From NCBI RefSeq assembly GCF_000186865.1, contig NW_008705574.1, positions 258,282 through 322,281 on the forward strand: a stretch of DNA of 64,000 nucleotides. The letters are read 5' to 3'. Positions 30,879 through 40,600 of the stretch are shown piece by piece (the first letter of the stretch is position 1; every line of letters begins with the position of its first letter). Below the pieces are notes generated by a model that searched no databases, was not told where the DNA came from, and saw nothing but the letters and a program-made list of their open reading frames with translations. A program made the position numbers and the translations under genes. Source of the DNA: Aureococcus anophagefferens (lineage: Eukaryota; Sar; Pelagophyceae; Pelagomonadales; Pelagomonadaceae).

Positions 30879-31399
30879 CTACGCCTTCCGCTTCTTCCCG
30901 CCGCCGCCGCCCCCGGGGGCCTTGCGAATGGGGTCGATGGCGACGCCCGCGCGGACGCTGAGCTTGGGCTTCGTGAGCTTGCCGACGGTCGCGCGCGCGT
31001 TCCACTCCTCGCCGACGGGCTTGGCCATGTAGCGCTCGTACTGGCTCCGCGACGTGAAGGGGTAGGGCACCTGGGCGACCTTGAGCAGCGACGCCTTCTT
31101 CACGCGCTTCGGGTTGATGATGACGTGCGGCTTCTTGTCGACGACGGCGGGCGCCGGCGGCGCCTCGGCCTTGCGCTTGCGCTCCTTGCGCGGCGCGACG
31201 CCGTCGCCGGTCCAGGACCCCCAGCCGGCGAGGGCCGGCGCGACGGGCGCGGCCTTGGGCTCGAGCTCCGCGCGCTTCTGCGCCGCGAAATCCGCGGCGA
31301 CGCCGTCGTCCGTCGCGAAGGCCATGGACACGAGCTCCTGCTGCGACAGGGCCGTGCGGTCCACGCGCTTCGCCGGCGCGGCGGCCGGCGCGGCGCCGT

Positions 31400-31431
<32 letters not shown>

Positions 31432-32827
31432 TCGCGGCGGGCGGCGCCGCGGGCGCCGCGGGCGCCGGCGCGGGCTCCGCGCGCGTGACCTCGACGGCGC
31501 CGCGCGCGATGGGCCGGCGGCCCCGGGACCGCGCGGCCGTCGCCGCCGCGAGCCAGGGGTTCGCCTCGTCGGCCGCGTCGTCGGCCGCGGCGGGCGCGGC
31601 GGGCGCCGCGGGCGCGGGCGCGGGCGCCGCGGACTTCTTCTTCGCGACGCGGAAGCTGCCCGGCGCGAGTTCGACGACGGGCGCCGGCGCGGCGACCTCG
31701 GGCGCGTCCTCGACGCCGCCGAGCGCGCGGAGGTCCGCGAGCGCGTCGCCGTCGGAGCCGCCGTCGGAGTCGTCGTCCGACGAGTCGTCCGCGGCGTCGG
31801 CCTCGGCCTGGAGCTCCTCGAGGAGCGCGGCGGCGTCGTCGCGCGCGCGCTCGACCTGGGCCTCGCGGGCCTTGCGCATGAACTTCATGTCCAGGAGGCC
31901 CGACCGCGGCAGGTCGAGCGCGCCGTCGCACTCCTCGAGCGACGCCTCCGCGGCCGCGCGCGCGGCGCCGAGCGCGTCGCCGCCGTCGTCGGAATCCGAG
32001 TCGGAGCCGGACTCGCTGCCCGACGCCTCGAGGTCCTGCTTCTTGCGCAGCGCCGCGCCGAGCGACAGGTTCTCCGCGAGCTCCTTGCGCCGCGCGTCGA
32101 CGGCGCCCCTCCCGCGGATCTTCGCGCCGCGGGCCCAGGCCGACGTCGACGAGTGGCGCAGGTCCATGCGCTCCATGATGCGCTTCTTCGCGTCCTCCTC
32201 CTCGAGCTGGCGCCGCAGCTCCGGGTCCGCGGCGGCCGCGGCCTCCTCGGCGGCCGCGTCCTTCTTCTTCAAGCGCTTCTTCCGGAGCCGCGCGTAGGCC
32301 TTGGACTTGACGCGCGCGTGGTACTTGGCCTTGCGCTCCGCGTAGAAGAGCAGATCCCGCGTCTTCGACAGCTCGCGGCGCCGCTCGTCCGCCTGCTCCG
32401 CGTCGACGCCCGCGGCCTCCAGCGCCTTCGCCTCCCGCCGCGCGACGGCGGCCTCGTCACCCGCGCCGCTCGACTCCAGGATCTTCTCGATGCGCCGCTC
32501 CAGGGGCGTCTCGGCGAAGAACTTGCCCTGGAGCTCCGCCGACGACACGGGCGCGGGCTGCCGCGCGCCGAACGCGAGGCGGTCCGCCTTGGCCTCGCCG
32601 GTGACGGTGTCGTCCCAGCCGTCGGCGGTGCCCTTGGCCTGCTCGTAGGCGACCTCGCGCTGCGCCCGCCGCTCCGTCGCCTTGGCCAGCGGCGCGGCGA
32701 TGTGGCCCTCGTCGGGCAGCGCGTCGGCGCGGCCGCCCTTGGAGCCGCCGCCGGGCTGGAGCGCCTTCTCGGCGGAGCGCGTCGCCGGCGCCGCCGACGT
32801 CGCCGCGAGGTCCTCGAGCGTGAGCAT
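30879..32827 (-). CDS. UTP14: U3 snoRNP protein UTP14, frame disturbed in a GAC repeat
   Basis: UTP14 is part of the small-subunit processome and activates the helicase Dhr1. The protein starts MLTLEDLAATS; has TPLERRIEKILESSG, the basic helix ERKAKYHARVKSKAYARLRKK, and RMDLRHSSTSAWARG. The C-terminal signature is GWGSWTG, then NPKRVKKASLLKVAQVPYPF, then TSRSQYERYMAKPVGEEWN. The N-terminal and C-terminal parts lie in different frames; the switch falls between about 31425 and 31480, at the edge of a run of GTC triplets (Asp codons on the coding strand). A one-base sequence error is the simplest explanation; a programmed shift or an odd intron is less likely. Confidence 0.88.
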
Positions 32828-33003
32828 GGTCGGTGCTTGGTGTTGTCTGCTGCAAATGTGACGCGTGCGGGCGGGCTCTTCGCGGCGCTAGCAAGAGCTC
32901 ATCACTTCCATCGCCCGCCCAAAGCGAAGCTCGATCGACGGCCGGCGCCGGCGGCGTCGACGTCCGCCGCCGCCGCCGTCGCCCGCGCTTACTAGGTACC
33001 TCC

Positions 33004-34476
33004 TCAAGACAGCGTGCACGCGCAGCCGCCGCCGTCCTCGGGGAGGGGGTCCTTCGTGTCGGGCGCGTCGACGATGTCGCCCATGATCATGACCACCTCC
33101 GCGATGTCCACGCGCCGGTCCTGGTCGTCGGCCCAGGCGCGGGGGAGCAGGCCGCGGAGCGCCGCGGCCCACCGCGCCGGCAAGACCGGCCGCTCGCCGC
33201 CGTCGACGACCTTCGCCCGGTGCGTCTTCTCGTCGTAGCCGCCGAAGGGCCGCCCGTTCAGGCCGCAGAGCTCGTAGGCGAGGATCGCGAAGCTGTAGAC
33301 GTCCGCCGCGGTCCCGTACGTTTCCCCGCGGACGACCTCGGGCGCCATGTAGCGGACGCTGCCGACGCCCGTGAGCGCGTAGCGGCCGGACGCGCCCCGG
33401 TCCTGCTTCAGGGCCACGGCCAGGCCAAAATCCAAGAGCTTGAGCCGCCCGTCGCCCGTCAGCCCCAAATTCTCGGGCTTGACGTCTCGGTGCAGGACGA
33501 TCGCGCCGTTGAGCGCGGCCCCGGAGTGCAGGAAGTCCAGCGCCGCCGCGAGCTCTTTCAGCACGCGGAGCCGCTCGCGCGAGGGCCAGGCCTGGAGCGC
33601 CATGGACCGCTCGTCCGGGTCCGCGACGTTCTTCAGGCGCATCGCCCGCATCACGTCCGACTCGAGCCACTCGAGCAGCACGCACGGCAGCCCCGCCGCC
33701 GTCGCGCCGCAGCCCAGGCCCTCGACGATGTGGTCGTGGCGGATGCGCGCCAGGAAGTGGACCTCGCGGAGCAATGCTTTTCGCTCGGCGTCGGAGTCCG
33801 CGAGCTCTTTGCGCAAAATCTTCAGCGCGTGTTTCTGGCCGGCTCTCTGGCCCCGGGGCACGACGCAGCCGTGGATCGTCGCCTGCTGGCCGAAGCCCTC
33901 GGGCTCGGCGCCGATATTTTGGAGCTGGTCGTAGTCGAAGGACGGGACCTCGAAGTCGTCGTCGAGGAGGTGCCGGGGCAGCTCCCTCGTGGTTAACGTC
34001 TCGCCGCAGTGCTCGATGTCGTCGTCGGCGCGGAGCTCGGGCGGCAGGGCGCCGAGGCGCACGGACACGCGCCGGCCCTGGACCCACTTGGGCGCCTCGG
34101 ACCCCTCCTGGCTCAGGAACGAGTTGCGCTTCTTCGCGGGCGCGGGACGCGCTTGCTCGCCGCCCGCCGCGTCCGCCGCGGGCGTCGGACCGGAGTCGGA
34201 CGGCGACGGACGCGCGGCCCACGACTTGAGGAAGGACGGCCGCTTCTTCGGAGGCGGCAGGTCGTTGGGCGACAGCGCGCGGATCAGCTCCAGGCGCGTC
34301 TCGCAGTGCGAGACGTCGACGCCCTTGACCTCGGCGTACTTGCGCAGCGTCTTGACGTTCATCGTCCCCAGCGACCCCGAGGGCAGGTCGTCCTCCGCGG
34401 GCGGCGCCGGCGGGGACTCCGCGGGCGGCGCGATCGGGTCCGGCGGCGACGGCGGCTGCGCATCGTCACCACTCAT
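33004..34476 (-). CDS. Ser/Thr protein kinase with SAP-like N-terminus and C-terminal CaaX box
   Basis: 490 residues. The disordered Pro-rich start contains a small helical motif (MNVKTLRKYAEVKGVDVSHC). The kinase domain has HALKILRKEL (Lys), LHRDVKPENLGLTGDG, KLLDFGLAVAL and VRYMAPEVVRGETYGTAADVYS, all intact, so it should be active; the style is TKL-like. The last four residues are CTLS, a CaaX-type prenylation signal (Ser at X favours farnesylation) preceded by Gly/Cys, so membrane attachment is likely. The MSGDDAQPP start at 34476 is preferred over an upstream in-frame ATG at 34590 because the intervening stretch looks non-coding. Confidence 0.82.
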   Translation of the reverse strand: MSGDDAQPPSPPDPIAPPAESPPAPPAEDDLPSGSLGTMNVKTLRKYAEVKGVDVSHCETRLELIRALSPNDLPPPKKRPSFLKSWAARPSPSDSGPTPAADAAGGEQARPAPAKKRNSFLSQEGSEAPKWVQGRRVSVRLGALPPELRADDDIEHCGETLTTRELPRHLLDDDFEVPSFDYDQLQNIGAEPEGFGQQATIHGCVVPRGQRAGQKHALKILRKELADSDAERKALLREVHFLARIRHDHIVEGLGCGATAAGLPCVLLEWLESDVMRAMRLKNVADPDERSMALQAWPSRERLRVLKELAAALDFLHSGAALNGAIVLHRDVKPENLGLTGDGRLKLLDFGLAVALKQDRGASGRYALTGVGSVRYMAPEVVRGETYGTAADVYSFAILAYELCGLNGRPFGGYDEKTHRAKVVDGGERPVLPARWAAALRGLLPRAWADDQDRRVDIAEVVMIMGDIVDAPDTKDPLPEDGGGCACTLS

Positions 34477-34684
34477 CGCGCGGCAGCCCCAATTTCCAAA
34501 ACCTTCCGAATCGGCTTGCAGTGCAAGTTGCAGTACTTGAAAAAAAAGAAATGGGATTGGCCGACGCGCGAGTCCGCCCGTGCTCCCCAACGACCGGGCG
34601 CCAGACGCACGTATGGGAGCCCTCTTTACGAGCCGGGGCCCGGGACTGCTTGGGTATTCGGCGCGCGGCGGCCGGCGGCGCGAG

Positions 34685-37348
34685 CTACCGAATCGCGAAG
34701 CCGCCGCCGGTGAAGCGCGTCTTCGCGGACTGGGCCGCCGCGAGCTGCTGCTGCGCCTGGAGCTTGCCCAGGGACGCGTCCTCGTCCTCCATCTCCTTGA
34801 TGAGCTGCTCGCGGCGCTTCTGCTCGTAGTACTTGCGCTTGACGTCCTGGAGCTCGCGCGTGAGGCGCTCGATCTCGTACTTGTACTCGTTGACCTGGGC
34901 CTGGTACATGTTGAGCTCCGAGGCCATGGACTTCATCTGGCGCGTCTTGCCCCGGAGCGACGACTGGTAGACGCTGAGCTGCTCCGCGACCTCGGGGCCC
35001 GGCTGGCGCGCGAGGATGTTCTTGAGCTCGAGGTACAATTTCTCCTTCTCCTGGATGAGCAGGTCCTTCTCGACGACCTCCTCCGTCTTCGTGATCAGCC
35101 GCTTCTGCAGCGTCTGGATCTTCTGGATCATCTCGTACGTCGCCGGGTCGCTGCCCTCGAGCTTCCGCCACCGGTGCACGTTCATGGGGTTCTCCAGCTC
35201 CTCGCTCAAAGCCTTGACCTTGGTCTTCTCCTGGAGGAGCTCGCGCTGCACGGCGATGAGCTCGCGCCGCAGGTCGTCGACCATGGACGACGACCCGTTC
35301 GCGATGCCGAGCTCGCGCTGCACGTCGCGGACCTTGAGCCGCAGCACCTGGACGTCCATGACGCGCGCCGTGTACTGGGCCTCGCCCTTGCGCAGCGTCG
35401 ACATCTGGATCTTGAGCTTCTCGTAGAGGAGCGCGAGCTCGTCGTTGCGGCGGATGAGCTGCGTGCCGAGGATGTCGCGCTCGTTGATGACCTGGTCGTA
35501 CTCCTTGCGCTGCGTGAGCGCCTCGTCGTCCATGCGCCGGATCATGGAGGCCAGGCGCCGGATCTCCGCGTCCTGCTTGTGGATGATGTCGTCGTTCGAC
35601 TCGATGAGGCGCCGCATGCGGCTGATCTCGTTCCGCATCTGCTCCGACTGCTTCTCGACCTTCTGGTGCGCGAAGGACTCCTTGACGAGGGCCTCGTCCT
35701 TGGCGGAGATCTCCTCCTTGAGCTGCTCGATCTGGTGGTTCATGATCTTGAACTTGCGCTTCATCTCCGCGATCTCGTCCTGCGCCTCCAACAGATTCTT
35801 CGAGTACAGGTTCCGGTCCGACCGGACGCTCTCGTAGAGGTGCTGCTGCTGCTTGAGCTTGGCCTCCCACTCCGAGACCTTCTTCTGGAGCTCGTTGACG
35901 CGCATGTCCCGGAGCTTGACCTCCTCCATGGCCTGGAGGTACAGGTTGCGCTGCTCGGACGCCTCGACGCCGTAGCGCTCGCGCTCCTTTTCCAATTGAT
36001 AGATGATCTTGCGCTGCTTGACGGTCTCGGCCTTGAAGGCGTTCATCTCGTTCTCCAGCGAGTAGGCGATGCGCTCCTGCTCCTTGACGTGGGTCTCGCT
36101 GAGCTTGATCTGCTGCTCCGCGCGCTGCGTGTCCTTGGCCGCGAGCTTGGCCTCGCGTTCCAACACCTCCCGCTCCTTCTCCTTCTTCTCGTTGAGGCGC
36201 TTGAAGGAGTCGAGCTCCTTCTGCAACGCCGTGATCTCCATCTGGGCCGTCAGCAGGGGCGTCTTCGACTCGTCGAGGAGCTTCTTGTACGTCAAAGCCG
36301 CGCGATGCTCGCGCTCGATCTTCCGCTCGAGCTGGCCCTTCTCGATCGTAATGCGCACGATCTCGTCCTTGCGCGCCTTCATCTCCTTCGTGAGGGACAC
36401 GGACTCCAGGTGCTGCTGCTGGTTCTTCGTGATCTGCTCCTCGAGGTCCTCCGTGAGCTTTTGCGTCCGCTGGTACAGCGTGTCGTAGTCGCGCAAATAC
36501 TTGTCCATCGTGTTCCTAGCGTCGTTGAGCTGCTTCTCCAGCTGGCCGATCTGCGTCGCTGATGTTGTTACTTCAGCATTAAGCTGCTCCTGCTCCGCCG
36601 TGCGCTTGTCGAGGGACGCGCGCGTGTCGCGGAGCTCGCGGTCCAGCCGCTCGCGGCGCCGCTGCTCGCGCGACACCTCGGCCTGGCGCGCCGTGAGCTG
36701 CTCCTCCAAAGATTCCACCTTCGCGCGCAGGCCCGCGATGTCGACCTCCATCTCCTCCTTGTGGCGGTGGACCTCGGCGAGCTGGCCCTCTAAAGCGCGC
36801 GTCTGCTGCGTCTGCTCCTCGGACTGGCGCTGCAGCTCGTCGCGCGTGCCGATGAGCTCCTTGACCATGGACTCCTGGCCGCCGGAGAGCTTGGCGCCCT
36901 TCTCCACGAGCTTCGACAAATTGGAAATCTCCTCGCGGAGCTGGGTGATCGTCTCCTTGGCGCGCGACTCCTTGCCCTGGGCCGCGTCGACCATCTTCCA
37001 CGCCTTCTCGATCTCCTTGCGCAGCGTGCCGATGGTGTTCTGGTCGTCCTGGCTCAGCTTGAGCGCCGTGTGGACCTTGCTGGCGTTGTTGACGATCTCC
37101 GTGTTGAGCTCGCGCACCTTCTTGATGAGCTTGCGCTCGTGGTCGTGGGACCGCTTTAGCGCGCGGTGGATCTTCTCGTACTCCGCGCGGAAGCGGTCGA
37201 GGGACCGGTCGCCGGCGAGGGTCGCCAGCACCTCCTGGAAGTCGCGCTCCAGCGCCTCGAAGGCCGACAGCGAGAACTCGGCCTCGGGGTCGTCGCCCAT
37301 GCCGAGCTTGAGGCCCGGCGCGTCGGGGTTGTCGATGTCGACGTCCAT
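34685..37348 (-). CDS. CFAP58: Cilia- and flagella-associated protein 58 (CFAP58)
   Basis: 887 residues, almost wholly coiled coil, single exon, the usual CFAP58/CCDC147 length. Family landmarks: SAFEALERDFQEVLATLAGD, then RFRAEYEKIHRALKRSHDHE, then KKVRELNTEIVNNASKVHTA, then IEKAWKMVDAAQGKESRAKE near the start; NPMNVHRWRKLEGSDP toward the end; and the terminal FTGGGFAIR. CFAP58 is needed for sperm and flagellar axoneme or mitochondrial-sheath structure and occurs with motile cilia. The start MDVDIDNPDAPG is the first ATG of the frame. The sequence is intact, with no sign of decay. Confidence 0.93.
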   Translation of the reverse strand: MDVDIDNPDAPGLKLGMGDDPEAEFSLSAFEALERDFQEVLATLAGDRSLDRFRAEYEKIHRALKRSHDHERKLIKKVRELNTEIVNNASKVHTALKLSQDDQNTIGTLRKEIEKAWKMVDAAQGKESRAKETITQLREEISNLSKLVEKGAKLSGGQESMVKELIGTRDELQRQSEEQTQQTRALEGQLAEVHRHKEEMEVDIAGLRAKVESLEEQLTARQAEVSREQRRRERLDRELRDTRASLDKRTAEQEQLNAEVTTSATQIGQLEKQLNDARNTMDKYLRDYDTLYQRTQKLTEDLEEQITKNQQQHLESVSLTKEMKARKDEIVRITIEKGQLERKIEREHRAALTYKKLLDESKTPLLTAQMEITALQKELDSFKRLNEKKEKEREVLEREAKLAAKDTQRAEQQIKLSETHVKEQERIAYSLENEMNAFKAETVKQRKIIYQLEKERERYGVEASEQRNLYLQAMEEVKLRDMRVNELQKKVSEWEAKLKQQQHLYESVRSDRNLYSKNLLEAQDEIAEMKRKFKIMNHQIEQLKEEISAKDEALVKESFAHQKVEKQSEQMRNEISRMRRLIESNDDIIHKQDAEIRRLASMIRRMDDEALTQRKEYDQVINERDILGTQLIRRNDELALLYEKLKIQMSTLRKGEAQYTARVMDVQVLRLKVRDVQRELGIANGSSSMVDDLRRELIAVQRELLQEKTKVKALSEELENPMNVHRWRKLEGSDPATYEMIQKIQTLQKRLITKTEEVVEKDLLIQEKEKLYLELKNILARQPGPEVAEQLSVYQSSLRGKTRQMKSMASELNMYQAQVNEYKYEIERLTRELQDVKRKYYEQKRREQLIKEMEDEDASLGKLQAQQQLAAAQSAKTRFTGGGFAIR

Positions 37349-37678
37349 GGTCGTCTACGCGGCGCGGCGGCGCGGTCGCGGCGCGGCGCGGCGCGTCAGT
37401 CGCGGTCGACCACTAAAAACAACTCGGGGAGCCGCGCGTCGGGGCAGCGTCGTCCACGCGGTCCGCGACGTCGACCGCCGCCGGCGCCGTCTAGCAGCCC
37501 GAGCGCCGTTGCGGCGAAGATACATTTGCCCTTCACAAATCTAAGCGCATAAACGGCTTAGCGCTGCCAAGGACGGCCGGCCTGTGCTGCCTCGCGGTCC
37601 AGCGCGTCGTGGTCGGAGGCGCCGCCGTCGCGTAAGTTCCTCGCCGCGCCGGCGTCGGCGCGTGGAGCGGCGACCACC
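37349..37678. promoter_or_regulatory. Shared upstream region of CFAP58 and the EML gene
   Basis: 330 bases between divergent starts of two microtubule/axoneme genes, which would allow joint expression. A less GC-rich stretch (37505-37560) includes ATTTGCCCTTCACAAATC and CTAAGCGCATAAACGGCTTAG; the latter is an imperfect inverted repeat. No X-box-like motif could be identified with confidence. Confidence 0.4.
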
Positions 37679-40600
37679 ATGGGCCAGAAGATGGGCAAGG
37701 GCCACGTCGTCGAGGCGGCGGAGCCCTTCCTGAGCCTGCCGCAGTCCGCCGTCGACGAGCTCTGGCGGTCCTTCAACCTGAACACGGAGGGCTGGGGCCT
37801 CAACCCGGCGCAGTTCACGCGCATGCTCGGGGCGCTGACGCAGACGCTGCAGCTCGACGACGACGCCGCCCGGGACCTCTACGGGAAGCTCTTCGAGGTC
37901 TTCGACACGGACAAGAACGACCTCATCGACGCGCTCGAGTTCCTGGCGACGATCGCCGCCATCTCGGGCATGGACGCGAACAAGAAGATGATGTTCGTCT
38001 TCAACCTCTACGACTTCTCCGAGAACGGCGAGCTCATGCTCGACGAGGTCACGCTGCTCATGAAGTCGACGGTCGTTGGTTTGTCGAAGATCTCCCTCGA
38101 CACGCCCCCGTCCCTCAAGGAATTCGAAGCGTTGGCGAAGCTCGCCCTCGGCTGCGAGCTCTCCGTCGACGGGAAGCCCGTCCTCGAGAACACGGCGACG
38201 ATCTCGCGGACCAAGTTCGTGACGTACTGCGACTCCAATCCGACGATGTCGAGCTGGCTCGCGCACTACGACGACGTCGGCGCGCCGCCCGCGGAGACGG
38301 CGGAGAAGCCGGCCATCGCCGACGTGGCGTCCCTGGTCTTAGCCGCGGACGCGACGAACTTCAAGAAGCGCGTGGACAAGAAGGAGTGGCTCGCGACGAA
38401 GGACGTCGGCCTGGGCGACGCGCCGTGCGAGGCCGCGCACGTCCAGCTGATCCCCACGGAGCCGCCCGCGTCAGTCTCGACGAAGCCCGACTCGACGCTC
38501 GAGCTGTCCTGGGTCTTCGGCTTCGGCGCGCCGGGCGTGCGCATGAATTGTCATTATTGCGCCACCGGCGCGGTCGCGTTCCACGCCGCGGAGGTCTGCG
38601 TATTGCAATCCGTGGGCACCGAAGAAGAGGGCTTCAAACCGAGGCAGGAGTTCTTCCTGGACCACGGCCTGTCCATCTCCGCGCTGGCGCTCTCCGCCGA
38701 CGGCGCGACGCTCGCGTCGGGCGACGGCGGCGACGAGGCCAAGGTCTGCGTCTGGGACGCGGCCACTAGGGAATCCAAGGCCGTCTTCCGCGGCTTCCAC
38801 AGGGGCGCCGTCACGGTGCTGGACTTCTCCAAGTGCGGTAAGCTCCTGCTGTCCGTCGACGCGCGGGACCACCTCGCGCTCTGGGACCTCGCGGCCAAGT
38901 CCAAGGTCGCGTCCTTCGTTTTGGGTAAAAAGACGTACGCGGCGTGCTTCACGGCCCACAGCCTCTGCTTCGTCTCCTGCGGCGCGGACCACGTCACCTT
39001 CTGGATGGCGTCGGGCCAGGACAAGTACAACTTCGCACCGAAAGCGGGCCTGCCCGGCGCCGCGGGCAAGAAGGCGCGGACCTACACGTGCGTGAAAGGC
39101 TTGGACGCGCCGCCGGGCGGGTCGCCCGCGGACGACGCCTTGGTGGCGACGGCGTCGGGCGACGGCGAATTACTGCTCTGGAAGGGCCGCAACTGCTTCC
39201 AGACGACCGAGGCCCACGTCGGCGCCATTGCGGCGTTGCACTTCACGTCCGGCGGCACGAAAACCGCTTTATTGACGACGGCGGGCGTCGACGGCAAGGT
39301 CAAGATCTTCCGCGCGGACACGCTCGACATCCTGTGCCAGATGGATCTCGCGACGCTCCCGGCCGTCGGGTCGCCCGTGGCCGTGTGCCTGCACCCGCTG
39401 GGCGAGAAGTGCCTCGTGGGCACGACGGACGGCGAGCTGTACGAGCTCGCCGCGCTGTCCACGGTGCCGCCCGTGCCCGAGGGCGAGGAGGGCGGGCCGC
39501 CGCCCGTCGGGTCCGCCCTCGGCGGCGGGCCCCTCGTGCGCGGGCCCTCGGGCAGCGGCGGTTTGGTGGCGCTCGTCGCGTCTCCCTCCGGCGCGTTCTT
39601 CGCGACGGCGGGGAAAGACCGCGCGGTCACGGTCTTCGACGCGGAGTCGAAGAAGACGCTGTTCCGGGAGGTCCTGCAGTCCGCCCCGACGTCGGTCTGC
39701 TTCTCCGCGGACAACACGTCGCTGCTCGTGGGTCTGGAGAAGGGCACCGCTTTGGTCTTCGCGATCGGCGACGACTTCCTCCAGGTGCAGACGCTGGACC
39801 CGAACCCGGCGCCGGAGGTCGAGGAGGGCGCGGAGCCCGCGGAGCCCGCGGAGCCGGACCCGGACGCGCCGCCGCCGGCGGCCGTCATCGACTGCAAGTG
39901 GGCGTCCGACGGGACCATCGCGCTCGCGTGCGACGACAAGGTCCACTTCTTCACGTCGACGGATTACGTCTTGAACGGGGCGGGAAAAGGGTGATTCAAC
40001 GTCGCTTCAACGTGGGTGTTCCGCGCGCGCGCGTTCCAGAAAAAGCATCCACGCTTCGAGACCGCTCCAAGAGATGATCGCTCGTCCAAAAATCAGCCGA
40101 AACGAGCGGAAAACGACCGAGATAGGAGCCTTTGAAGTTGGGAATTTCGCACCCTTTTGCTGCCCAGGTCTTGAAGGGCACGGCCCAGGTCTCGGGCGTC
40201 GTGTCGAAGATGGACTTCGCCGAGGGCGCGCCGCTCCTCCAGGTCGGCACCGTGGACCTGGATTTGGCCATCATCTCCTCCGAGGACGCGTCGTCGCCGG
40301 CGCCGGACGCGGCGAAAGACGTCGCGTGGCAGACGGCGACGTGCCCCGTCGCCTACGGCTACAAGGGCGTCGTGTCGTCGTTGTATTTCGCGACGCCGGC
40401 GGACGCCGGCGTCGTCGCCGCGGCGCCCGCGCTGGGTCTGTGCGCGGTCGGCGACCAGTTCGGGTCCGTCGATCTGCTGCCGTACCCGTGCCTCGACAAG
40501 TCCGGCTTCCAGTCGTCCGCGGGCCACGGCCCGGGGCTGTGCGGCGTGGCATTTCTCACGGGCGAGACGAACGGCCTACTCAGCGGCGGCGCGTCCGACG

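Noticed and set aside
37679..39994. EML gene as two separate genes, the first ending at the stop at 39994
   Set aside because: The stop lies inside the introner; the 8-bp duplication and in-frame join show one gene.
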